This document shows positions 1-11,578 of a stretch of DNA of 64,000 bases, one piece after another. Under the pieces are notes generated by a model that saw only the letters and a program-made list of their open reading frames with translations, did not search any database and was not told the DNA's origin. The DNA is taken from assembly GCA_004431415.1 (NCBI GenBank), contig QPMI01000212.1, forward strand, positions 62,001 through 126,000, read 5' to 3'. The translations under genes were made by a program, and so were the position numbers. The first letter of the stretch is position 1; each line of letters starts with the position of its first letter. Source of the DNA: Cyanophora paradoxa. Its lineage: Eukaryota; Glaucocystophyceae; Cyanophorales; Cyanophoraceae.

Positions 1-480
1 AGCGGAGGATGACCTGAGGGGGTACATGGATGGCGGCGGCGCGGGGTAAGCGTGCGGTGGGGGTACGGGCGCACGTAGAGGTCGCGCAGTCCGTTCACAT
101 CCTCCGACTTGCGTCGCGCGAACGGATCGCGCGCATCTTGCAGCGCCGCGGTGCGGGGCTGCAGCTGGCCCGTGAGGGCGCGGCGCGGCACGGTGCAGCG
201 GCGGCGGACCGTCTGGAATTGCGGTTACTTGCACGCAGTTGTTCAAGCCGCGATGCTCTGCCGAGACGAGCACGCGCTGCGCCTCGCGGGTCGGGCCTGC
301 AGCTGGGCCCGGGCCGCGGCGCTCGGGGCCGGGCGCGTGATCTGCTCGCGGAGGACTTTGTCCTCTTGCTCCAGCCGCCATGGCCAGCTCTGCGCGCTTG
401 ATCATGAGCTCGACTCGGCGAAGGAGGGCGCTCCGAGAAGCTATGTTCACCTCTATCGCTGCAGCTCCGCGACACGCGCT
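1..480 (-). CDS. Left-edge gene fragment (partial, unidentified)
   Basis: A convincing exon occupies 67-164 on the minus strand. It is bounded by a CAG acceptor and followed by the donor GTACCCCC that is typical of this window. It reads LQPRTAALQDARDPFARRKS and continues EDVNGLRDLYVRP. An upstream segment (about 190-410) has charged, helix-like sequence in two frames (ELMIKRAELAMA; LEQEDKVLREQITR) that I could not join cleanly. The DPFARR motif after a coiled coil recalls the C-terminal part of Rtf1 (Paf1 complex), but no Plus3 domain is visible upstream, so this is only a hint. The gene would continue 3' beyond position 1. It may have lost its 5' part during the rearrangement that made the neighbouring duplication. 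Confidence 0.3.
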
Positions 481-1326
481 GTCAGTTTAGTCCGCCGTGT
501 ACGCCGGCTGCCCGTAGGGACCGCCGCCGGGGACGTGGGGCCCGCGGTGGGGGCCGCGGCCGGCAACGGCAGCCGCTGAGCGGACGCCACAAAATGACTA
601 AGGTCTGCACGTGACCGCCATGAACGTGCACGTTCGAGCACGAGAACGTGCACACGGACGCCGCTGCGAAGCGCGGCTCAGGACACGCGCGCTCGAGAAA
701 GGAGGATCGAGCAGCGGAGAAAACGCCTCGAGCTCGCTGGATATCGATGCTTATACTTGATCCTTTGTTGCGCTGGCCGGATCCTCGGATGCTCTCGATA
801 TTGTACCCCAGGCTCATCCAGCCAGGACCAGCCTGGACCAGCCAGGACCAGCCTCCAGGCTCTCGAGAAGCAGGCTAGCTGCAGCAGTTGCCTCGCTCCA
901 GCGTGAGCGTCTGATCCGCTTCGGCATCAGCTGCCTCACTCCTCTTGCCTTCCGCGGGTCGCCTCACAACCGCGCGCGCGCGGGTACGGTCCGCGTTGGC
1001 ATTGACGTTAAACGTTCTTCCAGCCGCGAGTCCGCCTGGGCGTTAACGTCGTTCTTTTGTTCGATACACCCTCTAGATCTCACAGGCTTCTCGTTCGACA
1101 GGCACCTAGACGACGACTTCGCCATGTCAAGGCTTCTGCAAGGTTCTTGGCCATCTTCCGATCTTGTTGATCGCACAGCCGGATCGGCTGTACATGTGCT
1201 TGCAAGGTTCACAGCTGGAGATGCACCCGTCGTCGTCGCTGTGCGCGTACGCGTTCTCCTTCAGCTTGATCATGAGCTCGCTGCTATAGCTACCTTCTTG
1301 GCTGATCCAGCGAGTATTTACTGCAC
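481..1326. other. Gap without a supported gene
   Basis: No coding exon is convincing here. The stretch holds short CCAGCCAGGACCAG tandem repeats (about 811-860). From about 900 onward it also has diverged similarity to 6570-6970, the equivalent flank of the second duplicated segment. The sequence GCTTGATCATGAGCTCG occurs at about 399-415 and again near 1267-1283, which suggests further small-scale duplication. Confidence 0.5.
811..860. repeat. Short tandem repeat, CCAGCCAGGACCAGCCTGGA type
   Basis: Two to three imperfect head-to-tail copies of a CCAGCCAGGACCAGCCT unit follow one another directly. They are non-coding and close to the left end of the duplicated region. Confidence 0.75.
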
Positions 1327-1824
1327 ATGAAGCAGGCGGGGCCTCAAGAAGTGGGATTTGCGCTGCAGATGTCTACTGCAGCAGCGAGGGATCTGGGCGC
1401 GAACTTCGCTTTGAATGCTGCGAAGGAGCTGAAGGAGGGCATGATTGAATCCTCGAAGCAGCTGAGCGTCGCATCGGCGAACCTCGGAGTGGAAGCTGCG
1501 AAGGTGCTGACCGTCGCATCGGCGAACCTCGGAGTGGAAGCTGCGAAGGAAATGAAGGAGCTCGGCACGCTAGCTGCGAAGGAAATGAAGGAGCTCGGCA
1601 CGCTCTTCATTGTCGGCTGGATAGTAGTTTCTATAATCAACAAGCCCACGCGAGGCGATGGCCAGGGTGCGAGCGCGTCGCCCGCTCGTTGCTGGCCGCT
1701 GCGGCCGGGCTCTGATCCGAGCTCGAGCAGGTGGCCGCAGCGAGCTGCCGCTGCTTCGCGAGCCGTAGGGGGGCGCAGCGAGCCGTGGCTTTCCCACGAG
1801 CCGCAGCTGCCCCGCGAGCCGTAG
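1327..1824 (+). CDS. Small protein with amphipathic helical repeats and one TM segment (copy A)
   Basis: Starts at ATG 1327 (MKQAGPQEVGF). After about 20 residues it becomes a run of Ala/Lys/Glu-rich amphipathic helix built from internal repeats. ASANLGVEAAK occurs twice and AAKEMKELGTL twice. A hydrophobic segment follows, LFIVGWIVVSII, with a basic flank (NKPTRGDG). The helical repeats plus a single hydrophobic stretch resemble a small membrane-attached coil. The low-complexity Ser/Arg/Pro tail after the TM may be read-through: a donor-like CAGGGTGCGAGC lies just after it. The ORF recurs in copy B with 15 residues fewer (one repeat unit), so the repeat number is changing. No family recognised. 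It lies tail-to-tail with the OGT copy. Confidence 0.45.
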   Translation: MKQAGPQEVGFALQMSTAAARDLGANFALNAAKELKEGMIESSKQLSVASANLGVEAAKVLTVASANLGVEAAKEMKELGTLAAKEMKELGTLFIVGWIVVSIINKPTRGDGQGASASPARCWPLRPGSDPSSSRWPQRAAAASRAVGGRSEPWLSHEPQLPREP

Positions 1825-2270
1825 TGGGCGCGACCGCCTCCAGGTCTCTTTTCCTTCTGGGGCGAGCTCCCTCTCCAAGGCTTCGCGCCGCGCCCATCCG
1901 CATCCGTCCCTCGCCCCCAGCTCTAACGGACGCCCACGGCCGGCCGTGTTTGCCTCTCTTATCGGATCATGAGACGCCGAGAGCGAGGCGAGGCTTTGCC
2001 GCCTTCGATGCCATTCTCTGGACGATTGAAGGTTGTCTGGTGTAGCACTTTGTGCGGAAGCAAATGGACGTTCACTCTTTCTGTCTTTCTCCAGCAGCGA
2101 TAGCGATGCCGCATCGTTCGGGCGGGGGGATCGCGAGGGACCGGACGGGCCGGACGGGCCGGGGGCGAGGGGGCTAGCTATGGGAATGTGGGGGGGGCTT
2201 GGGGCACTAGAGGGGACTGGGTGCCTTCCTCGCTCCGGGAGGCCGGCGCGCGGGGCCGGGCGGGCGGCGG

Positions 2271-5200
2271 CTAGGCAGCGGATCCGAAGCCGGAGGCGGC
2301 GCGGGGGGCGGCGGGGGCGACGTGGTGGAGGGGCCGGCCGCGGGCCCCCGGCCACTCCGCCGCCCTCGCCTCCGCCAGCAGCTCCAGCGCCGCCTCCACC
2401 CCTGGCCCCGGGCCCCTCAGATCAGATCTGATCTGATCCGACCTGATCTGAGCGCACCGCGGGCGAAGGCGGCGTTGTCGAAGTAGCCGCGGCGAGCCTC
2501 CCGCGCGGCGGCGAGGGCCGCCCGCAGCGCCGCGAGGCGCCCCGGGGCTCCGGCCCCCGCCGCCAGCGCCACCGCAGCGTCCTCGTACGCCTGTGCGAAG
2601 CAAATGAAGGCGCCCCGGCCCGCGCCTCAGGGCGGGGCGGGGCGGGGCTGGGGAAGGCGCGGGCGGGGCGGGCCTTGAGGCTGGGGACGATGGGGGGCGC
2701 CAGGTCCGACCCCGCCCCATCCTCCTCCTCGGGGCGGCGGCGGCCCGGACGATGGAGGCGGCGACGCGGCTGACCATGCGCTCCGCCGGCATCGTCACCA
2801 CCGGCACGCCTGCCGCGGCCTGCTCGGCCTGCCCGCCTGCCTGGCCGGGCCGGGCGGGCGCACCGCCCCAGGCGGCCTCGGCGACGGTCGTGTGCGAGTT
2901 GTACCGCTGCGAGTCGAGGTAGAGCCCGCACGCCGCCTGCGCGCCCGCCCGCCCCGCTCGAGGCGGGCCGCAGGGTCCGGCCGGCAAAGGCGGGCGGGGG
3001 GGGCGGGCCTTGCGGGCGATGTGCTCCGCGTCGGAGAAGAGGTCAGAGAAGACCACCCGCGGGGCGCCCTGCCGGCCGGGATCGGTGGAGCCGGGGGGCG
3101 GGGGTAGGAGGAGGAGGGGGGTACGCGTCGCGCCTCGCGGAGGGACACGTCGAGGAGGCCGGCGGCCGCCGCCTCCGCCTCCAGCGCCCCCTCCGCGTCC
3201 CCCGCCCCGTCCTTCGGGTACCGCAGCATCCCTGGGGGCACCCCCCCGTGAGGCGGGGACGGGGCCCCAGGGGAGAGGAAGAGGGGGGTACGGGCGCACA
3301 GAAGACGGAGCCCGGGACGCGGCGGAGGACGTTCGCCCACACGCCGAAGACCTCCGCGTCCAGCTGGCGTGGGGGGGGGGGGGAATTCAGGAGGCGGGGG
3401 GTACAGGCGGCGGCGGGGCCGCCGTACGGGTGGCGATCGCGTCAGAAGCGCACCTTGTAGTACTTGCCGAAGTTGCAGAAGGTGAAGCGGCCGGGGCGGG
3501 GCCCCGCCGGCGCCTGCACAGCAGCCGCGGCGTCCCCGGCCGAGGTCGGTGGCGGCGGCAGCGCGTGCATGTCCACGGGCGCTGCGCGATGGGTCCCGAG
3601 GTGAGCGGGGCCCTCCCCTGCGCCCAGATACATGCGGCGGGGGCGGGGGGTACACGGACTGTAGGGGAGCATGGAGAGGGGCGGGGGCAGGTACGCGACG
3701 CGCTCGCCCCCGTACACTGCCTCGTTCGCTGCCAGTTCCTGCCGGGGGCGCGTTAGAAGGCGCTGGATTTGTTAGGTGGAATTCTCCTTAGAGTTTCTCC
3801 TTAGAGTCTAGAGTCTGCTGGCGTTGGAAGGCGCGGAGAGGGGGGGGGCGGCACTCGAGTCTATGTTTGGATCTGAGCTTGCTATTAGATGGGCGGAACG
3901 CACCGGCGTGCGGGAGAGGCGGTCGGTGACGATGCCGCCCATGAACGGGTCGGCGTCTGCGGGGGCGGGGCGGGGTGAGGGGCGGGGCGAGAGGGGGGGG
4001 GGGGGGAGGGAGGGGGGGGGACCCTCGGGGGAGGCGGCGCCGTAGTAGCCGTGGTACCCCGTGAAAGAGAGGAGCTGGATGGGCGCCGGCCGCAGCGCAA
4101 AGATGCCTGTCCGGGGGGGTACGAGGATGTCGGCGCGGGGTACGGAGCTCGAGCCCGGGCGGCGGGGCGGCGGGGCGGACCGTCGCGGGCGCCGACGGTG
4201 TGCCCGTTGGCGTTGAGTAGCACGTCGATGCCGTCTGCGCGCGCGAAAGAGGAGAGCGCGTCAGTAGAGCAGAGCGAGGCCCGGGGCAAGGGGAGGGGCG
4301 CGCCGGCGTTGATGCGCGCGGCGGCGGCGCGGTCGTCCCCCGCGTACTCGGGGCCGTGCAGCTGCGCGCGGCGCCGGCTCAAGAAAGGGGCGGGGGCGAC
4401 CTCTAGGAAGACCCCGGGCGCCGGCGGGCGAGCGGGAAGTAAGAAGCAAGAGGCTAAGCAGTCTCTCTTCAGTCCTCCGCGATCCGGTCTCTTAGAGCGC
4501 TACGAAAGCGATCTCCACGGCTAAGCGATCTCTCTTCGAATCCAGTCCTCCCGTCCCTCGGAACGCTACGAAAGGCGCGCGTGCCTCGACCCAGTGCTCG
4601 GCGGAGGAGCGGACGGCCTCGTGGAAGCGGTCGTCCTGCGGGACGCGGGGGGCGCGCTCAGCTCGGGGGCGGGGGCGACGTTGAGCTTGAGGCTAGTTCA
4701 AGAGGGCTCAGTCCGGAGGGGCGGGGCGGGGCGGGGCGGGCCGCACGGGGCGCAGGGGAGGGTTCAGGGAGTACGCGAAGACCTGCGGGGCCTGAGAAGA
4801 GGGGGGGAGGAATGGGGGGGTACGGGGCACGCCTCGACGCGAGAGCGATCGTGGAGGGCGAAGAGGCGCGCGACGCAGCGGCCGGCGGCGTGCGTCCCGA
4901 AGTCCGCGGAGACGTACCCCACACGCAGGCGGCGCCCGGCGGGCCAGGCGTGCGGGGGGTACGCGGGCGGCGGGGGCGGCCAGGCGCCGTCCGTCACGGC
5001 GGCGACCTGCGTGGGGAGAGCAGGACACATGAACCTCCTAAACGGTCTACAAGATTTAAGCATAAGCGGACCTGGGCGCGGAGGAAGCGGGCGGTAAAGG
5101 CGGAGAGGAGGGCCTCGGGGACGGGCAGGGCGAGGAGGAAGAGGGGCTGGGTGATGGGCTGCGGGTGCAGCGGGGGCGCCAGGTCGCGCTCCACCTGGAG

Positions 5201-6033
5201 GGAGGGCTCTTGAGATAGAGAATCGGCGATATCGATCTAGAAGCAAGCAAGCAGGGAGATCTGGCTCCACCTCGCGACGGAGGTCGGCGGCGACGGCGGG
5301 CAGGCGCCGCCACGAGGCCGTCATCGCGAGCGTCCGCGCCCAGTTGCCCAGCAGCGCCCCTGCCGCCCCGCCCCGCCCAGTGGCCCGGTCAGCAAAGGGG
5401 TCGGGGTCGAGCGGGCGGGTGGGCGGGCCGAGGGGCGCACCGCGCTCACGCTCGGCGGCGCGGCGGTTGGACTCGCTGGAACCGCCGGGCTGCGCCGCCT
5501 GCGTCCGCAGCCGCTCGTGCGCTGCCGCCCGCCCCGCCCCGCCCCGTTAGAGCCCTCTCCGAGGCCGGCGACGCGAGGCGGGCGGGGAGGGGCGCTCCGA
5601 CGGGGCTCGTTTCGTATGGCGGGGCGGGGCGGGGCGGTGCGGGGCGGGCGGGGCGGGGGGGGCGGGGCGCGCACCGTCCTGGTAGTGCCGGGCCGCCTCG
5701 CCGTAGCGGTGCTCCTCCCCGCGCGCCCACGCCAGCCTGCCGGGCCCCCGGTCGGAGAGAGGCGGAAAGGCCGGGCGGGGCGGGGCGGGGCGGGCGGGGC
5801 GAAGGGAGGCGGACAGGGTGATGGCGGGGACGACGGCCGGGTCCAGCTGCAGCGCCCGCTCCGCGTGCTAGGGCGCCCCCCGGGGGCCCTGTCAGGTCGA
5901 GGACGGGCGGGGGCGCGAGGGCGGGCAGGCGGAGCGGACCCGGACGGCGGCGGGCGTGTCGCTCTTGGTTAGGGCGGTGGCCATCAGCCCGTGCCACTCC
6001 GCGTCGTCCGGCTCGGGCGCCGCCACGGCCCCG
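2271..6033 (-). pseudogene. O-GlcNAc transferase, 5'-truncated duplicate
   Basis: Second copy of the OGT gene at 7807-12521. It keeps all catalytic-region exons and the last TPR exons but breaks off inside a TPR-coding exon at 6033. The signal peptide and first TPRs are therefore missing. The exons that remain look intact and almost identical to the full copy, for example the exon coding ELAANEAVYGGERV at about 3700-3750, with only conservative changes. One extra C at 2345-2349 shifts the frame of the last exon, so the protein would end EWPGARGRPLHH... at 2271 instead of the Pro-rich tail of the full copy. About 65 extra AT-richer bases near 3757-3825 fall in an intron. No start codon or promoter is evident upstream. 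Most likely a recent pseudogene, although a short transcript covering the catalytic domain cannot be excluded. Confidence 0.75.
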
Positions 6034-6963
6034 ATCGTCCGGTCCCCTGCGCGCCGCAGGGGCGGGGGGATGGCGGGCGGGGTCGTCTTAGCGAGGAGGG
6101 CCGGCGGGTGGGGGTGGGGGTGGGGCGGGGCGGGGCCCTCCGCTCCTAGCTTTCGACCGCTACTGACGTATCGACCGCTACCAATGAACTGCGAGCCGCC
6201 ATTCTGCGAGCCGCTTTCCGAGAACGCGGGGGGGCCGACGACAGCAGCGAACCTGACAGGAAGACCGTTGGACGAAGGGGTCGAGCAGAGCGACAGGGCG
6301 TGAACGTGGCTCAGCGTGGCCTAGCAAAGTGTACACGGACGCCATGGGGCTGGCCGCTCCGACGCGCCTCTCTTTGTCCGCGACCCGGGCGACCGACGAC
6401 GATGCTGGCTGGGCGCTTTCACGGCATTGGTAACGACATTGTCACGACAAGACGACGAGGGTATCGCGATTCGGATCGCATCACTGTACCCCCGCGCCGG
6501 CCGCGCCCGCGCCGACTGCCAGGCGTAGGCTGAGACTGGGTTCCCCCTCACGTCCACCTGCAGTTCTTGCCTCTGATCCGCGTCCGATCCGCTTCGGCCT
6601 CCGCTGCCTCGGATCTGCTCACCCAAACGTGCCTCCCGCGAGTCCGCCTCGTTATCCGCTTACCCAATTGCAAGCGGGTGCGCCTCGGCGTTAACCGTTT
6701 CTTTGATTTAGAGCCGCCTCTCACGGGCTTTCTGTTCTGCAGGCAAGGAAAGGCAATTTCGAATGTCACGGATGAGGCCGTGTCCAGGTTTCTTGTTCCT
6801 CCAACTTCCTTGGCCTGCATCCGATCTTATCAGTCGCACAGCCGGTTCGGCGACAATGCGGGCGGGTTCTTGCCGGCGCCCCCGCTTCACAGCTGGAGCA
6901 ACACCCGTCGTCGTCGCCGTGCGCGTCCTCCGTGCTGCTCGCCTTCTTGGCTGATAAGCGTAT
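6034..6963. other. Spacer between the two duplicated segments
   Basis: No gene seen. It contains short direct repeats (TCGACCGCTAC twice near 6150-6180, CTGCGAGCCGC twice near 6190-6215). From about 6570 it contains diverged sequence homologous to 900-1326. Confidence 0.5.
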
Positions 6964-9900
6964 TTGCTGCATTCGAAGCAGGCGCGGCCTCAGTTGCAAG
7001 AAGTGGGATTTGTGCTGTCTACTGCAGCAGCGTCGAATCTGGGCGCAAACTTCGCATTGAATGCTGCGAAGGAGCTGAAGGAGGGCATGATTGAATCCTC
7101 GAAGGAGCTGAGCGTCGCATCGGCGAACCTCGGAGTGGAAGCTGCGAAGGAAATGAAGGAGCTCGGCACGCTAGCTGCGAAGGAAATGAAGGAGCTCGGC
7201 ACGCTCTTCATTGTCGGCTGGATAGTAGTTTCTATAATCAACAAGCCCACGCGAGGCGATGGCCAGGGTGCGAGCGCGTCGCCCGCTCGTTGCTGGCCGC
7301 TGCGGCCGGGCTCTGATCCGAGCTCGAGCAGGTGGCCGCAGCGAGCTGCCGCTGCTTCGCGAGCCGTAGGGGGGCGCAGCGAGCCGTGGCTTTCCCACGA
7401 GCCGCAGCTGCCCCGCGAGCCGTAGTGGGCGCGACCGCCTCCAGGTCTCTTTTCCTTCTGGGGCGAGCTCCCTCTCCAAGGCTTCGCGCCGCGCCCATCC
7501 GCATCCGTCCCTCGCCCCCAGCTCTAACGGACGCCCACGGCCGGCCGTGTTTGCCTCTCTTATCGGATCATGAGACGCCGAGAGCGAGGCGAGGCTTTGC
7601 CGCCTTCGATGCCATTCTCTGGACGATTGAAGGTTGTCTGGTGTAGCACTTTGTGCGGAAGCAAATGGACGTTCACTCTTTCTGTCTTTCTCCAGCAGCG
7701 ATAGCGATGCCGCATCGTTCGGGCGGGGGGATCGCGAGGGACCGGACGGGCCGGACGGGCCGGGGGCGAGGGGGCTAGCTATGGGAATGTGGGGGGGCTT
7801 GGGGCACTAGAGGGGACTGGGTGCCTTCCTCGCTCCGGGAGGCCGGCGCGCGGGGCCGGGCGGGCGGCGGCTAGGCAGCGGATCCGAAGCCGGAGGCGGC
7901 GCGGGGGGCGGCGGGGGCAACGTGGTGGAGGGGCCGGCCGCGGGCCCCGGCCACTCCGCCGCCCTCGCCTCCGCCAGCAGCTCCAGCGCCGCCTCCACCC
8001 CTGGCCCCGGGCCCCTCAGATCAGATCTGATCTGATCCGACCTGATCTGAGCGCACCGCGGGCGAAGGCGGCGTTGTCGAAGTAGCCGCGGCGGGCCTCC
8101 CGCGCGGCGGCGAGGGCCGCCCGCAGCGCCGCGAGGCGCCCCGGGGCTCCGGCCCCCGCCGCCAGCGCCACCGCCGCGTCCTCGTACGCCTGCGCGGAGC
8201 AAACGAAGGCGCCCCGGCCCGCGCCTCAGAGACCGCGGGAGAAGGCGCGGCCCGGAGGCCGCGGGGGCGGGGCGGGCCTTGAGGCTGGGGACGATGGGGG
8301 GCGCCAGGTCCGACCCCGCCCATCCTCCTCCTCGGGGGCGGCGGCGGCCCGGACGATGGAGGCGGCGACGCGGCTGACCATGCGCTCCGCCGGCATCGTC
8401 ACCACCGGCACGCCTGCCGCGGCCTGCTCGGCCTGCCCGCCTGCCTGGCCGGGCCGGGCGGGGCGGGCGCACCGCCCCAGGCGGCCTCGGCGACGGTCGT
8501 GTGCGAGTTGTACCGCTGCGAGTCGAGGTAGAGCCCGCACGCCGCCTGCGCGCCCGCCCGCCCCGCTCGAGGCGGGCCGCAGGGTCCGGCCGGCAAAGGC
8601 GGGCGGGCGCGCGGGCCTTGCGGGCGATGTGCTCCGCGTCGGAGAAGAGGTCAGTGAAGACCACCCGCGGGGCGCCCTGCCGGCCGGGATCGGTGGGGGC
8701 GGGGGGCGGGGGTAGGAGGAGGAGGGGGGTACGCGTCGCGCCTCGCGGAGGGACACGTCGAGGAGGCCGGCGGCCGCCGCCTCCGCCTCCAGCGCCCCCT
8801 CCGCGTCCCCCGCCCCGTCCTTCGGGTACCGCAGCATCCCTGGGGGCACCCCCCCGTGAGGCGGGGACGGGGCCCCAGGGGAGAGGAAGAGGGGGGTACG
8901 GGCGCACAGAAGACGGAGCCCGGGACGCGGCGGAGGACGTTCGCCCACACGCCGAAGACCTCCGCGTCCAGCTGGCGTGGGGGGGGGGGGGATTCAGGAG
9001 GCGGGGGGTACAGGCGGCGGCGGGGCCGCCGTACGGGTGGCGATCGCGTCAGAAGCGCACCTTGTAGTACTTGCCGAAGTTGCAGAAGGTGAAGCGGCCG
9101 GGGCGGGGCCCCGCCGGCGCCTGCACAGCAGCCGCGGCGTCCCCGGCCGGTGCCGGCGGTGGCGGCAGCGCGTGCATGTCCACAGGCGCTGCGCGGTGGG
9201 CACCGAAAGTGAGCGGGGCCCTCCCCTGCGCCCAGATACATGCGGCGGGGAGGGGGGTACACGGACTGTAGGGGAGCATGGAGAGGGGCGGGGGCAGGTA
9301 CGCGACCCGCTCGCCCCCGTACACCGCCTCGTCCGCCGCCAGCTCCTGCCGGGGGCGCGCCGGCGTCGGAAGGCGCGGGGAGGGGGGCCGGCACTTGAGT
9401 CTACGTTTCGATCTGAGACCGCTTCTAGATGGGCGGAACGCACCGGCGTGCGGGAGAGGCGGTCGGTCACGATGCCGCCCACGAACGGGTCGGCATCTGC
9501 AGGGGCCGGGGCGGGGTGAGGGGCGGGGCGAGAAGGGGGCGGGGCGGGGGGCGGGGCGGGGCGGGAAGCGGACCGTCGGGGGAGGCAGCGCCGTAGTAGC
9601 CGTGGTACCCCGTGAAGGAGAGGAGCTGGATGGGCGCCGGCCGCAGCGCGAAGATGCCTGCCGGGGGGGTACGAGGATGTCGGCGCGGGGTACGGAGCTC
9701 GAGCCCGGGCGGCGGGGCGGCGGGGCGGACCGTCGCGGGCGCCGACGGTGTGCCCGTTGGCGTTGAGGAGCACGTCGATGCCGTCTGCGCGCGAGACGGG
9801 CGCGTCAACGGAGCGGGGCGCGGGGCGGGGCGGGGCGGGAGGGGCGCGCCGGCGTTGATGCGCGCGGCGGCGGCGCGGTCGTCGCCCGCGTACTCGGGGC

Positions 9901-11578
9901 CGTGCAGCTGCGCGTGGCGCCGACTCAAGAAAGGGGCGGGGGCGACCTCTAGGAAGACCCCGGGCGCCGGCGGGCGAGGGGGAAGTAAGAAGCAAGAGGC
10001 TAAGCAGTCTCTCTTCAGTCCTCCGCGATCCGGTCTCTTCGAGCGCTACGAAAGCGATCTCCACGGCTAAGCGATCTCTCTTCGAATCCAGTCCTCCCGT
10101 CCCTCGGAGCGCTGCAAAAGGCGCGCGTGCCTCGACCCAGTGCTCGGCGGAGGAGCGGACGGCCTCGTGGAAGCGGTCGTCCTGCGGGACGCGGGGGGCG
10201 CGCTCAGCTCGGGGGCGGGGGCGACGTTGAGCTTGAGGCTAGTTCAAGAGGGCTCAGTCCGGAGGGGCGGGGCGGGGCGGGGCGGGCCGCACGGGGCGCA
10301 GGGGGGGGTTCAGGGAGTACGCGAAGACCTGCGGGGCCTGAGAAGAGGGGGGAGGAATGGGGGGTACGGGGCACGCCTCGACGCGAGAGCGATCGTGGAG
10401 GGCGAAGAGGCGCGCGACGCAGCGGCCGGCGGCGTGCGTCCCGAAGTCCGCGGAGACGTACCCCACACGCAGGCGGCGCCCGGCGGGCCAGGCGTGCGGG
10501 GGGTACGCGGGCGGCGGGGGCGGCCAGGCGCCGCCCGTCACGGCGGCGACCTGCGCGCGGAGAGAAAGACACATGAACCTCCTAAACGATCTACAAGATT
10601 TAAGCATAAGCGGACCTGGGCGCGGAGGAAGCGGGCGGTAAAGGCGGAGAGGCGGGCTTCGGGGACGGGCAGGGCGAGGAGGAAGAGGGGCTGCGTGATG
10701 GGCTGCGGGTGCAGCGGGGGCGCCAGGTCGCGCTCCACCTGGAGGGAGGGCTCTTCAGATAGAGAATCGATCTAGAAGCAAGCAAGCAAGCAGTGAGATC
10801 TGGCTCCACCTCGCGACGGAGGTCGGCGGCGACGGCGGGCAGGCGCCGCCACGAGGCCGTCATCGCGAGCGTCCGCGCCCAGTTGCCCAGCAGCGCCCCT
10901 GCCGCCCCGCCCCGCCCAGTGGCCCGGTCAGCAAAGGGGTCGGGGTCGAGCGGGCGGGTGGGCGGGCCGAGGGGCGCACCGCGCTCACGCTCGGCGGCGC
11001 GGCGGTTGGACTCGCTGGAACCGCCGGGCTGCGCCGCCTGCGTCCGCAGCCGCTCGTGCGCTGCCGCCCGCCCCGCCCCGCCCCGTTAGAGCCCTCTCCG
11101 AGGCCGGCGACGCGAGGCGGGCGGGGAGGGGCGCTCCGACGGGGCTCGTTTCGTATGGCGGGGCGGGGCGGGGCGGTGCGGGGCGGGGCGGGGCGGGGGG
11201 GGCGGGGCGCGCACCGTCCTGGTAGTGCCGGGCCGCCTCTCCGTAGCGGTGCTCCTCCCCGCGCGCCCACGCCAGCCTGCCGGGCCCCCGGTCGGTCGGA
11301 GAGAGGAGGACAGGGCCAGACGGAGCGGGGCGGGGCGAGCGGGGCGGAGGGAGGCGGACAGGGTGATGGCGGGGACGACGGTCGGGTCGAGCTGCAGGGC
11401 CCGCTCCGCGTGCTAGGGCGCCCCCCGGGAGCCATGTCAGGCCGAGGACGGGCGGGGGCGCGAGGGCGGGCAGGCGGAGCGGACCCGGACGGCGGCGGGC
11501 GTGTCGCTCTTCGTCAGGGCTGTGGCCATCAGCCCGTGCCACTCCGCGTCCTCCGGCTCGGGCGCCGCCACGGCCCCG
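6570..11578. repeat. Tandem segmental duplication, copy B
   Basis: Partner of 900-6033. This copy is continuous with the intact 5' half of the OGT gene (11579-12521), so it is the original location. A (AAGC)n run inside an OGT intron has one more unit here (about 10773-10790) than in copy A (about 5239-5252). Confidence 0.9.
6976..7425 (+). pseudogene. Small helical-repeat/TM ORF (copy B), original ATG lost
   Basis: Homologous to 1327-1824. The ATG of copy A (CACATGAAGCAGG) is replaced here by CATTCGAAGCAGG. The frame is open, but the first in-frame ATG is at 7087, inside the helix region (MIESSKELSVAS). One 15-residue repeat unit is missing relative to copy A. The TM segment LFIVGWIVVSII and the tail are identical. 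It may be inactive, use the internal ATG, or begin in an upstream exon. Confidence 0.4.

Larger units (their letters stand above)
900..6033. repeat. Tandem segmental duplication, copy A
   Basis: About 5.1 kb matching 6570-11578. The offset changes from about 5.65 kb at the left to 5,545 at the right because of small indels. The right breakpoint is sharp: the copies agree through GCCACGGCCCCG (ending at 6033 and 11578) and then diverge. The left end fades gradually. Similarity is nearly perfect over roughly 1560-2600 but clearly lower over 900-1400. Copy-A-specific changes include 45 extra bases in the small ORF, one extra C near 2345-2349, and about 65 extra bases near 3757-3825. Confidence 0.9.
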
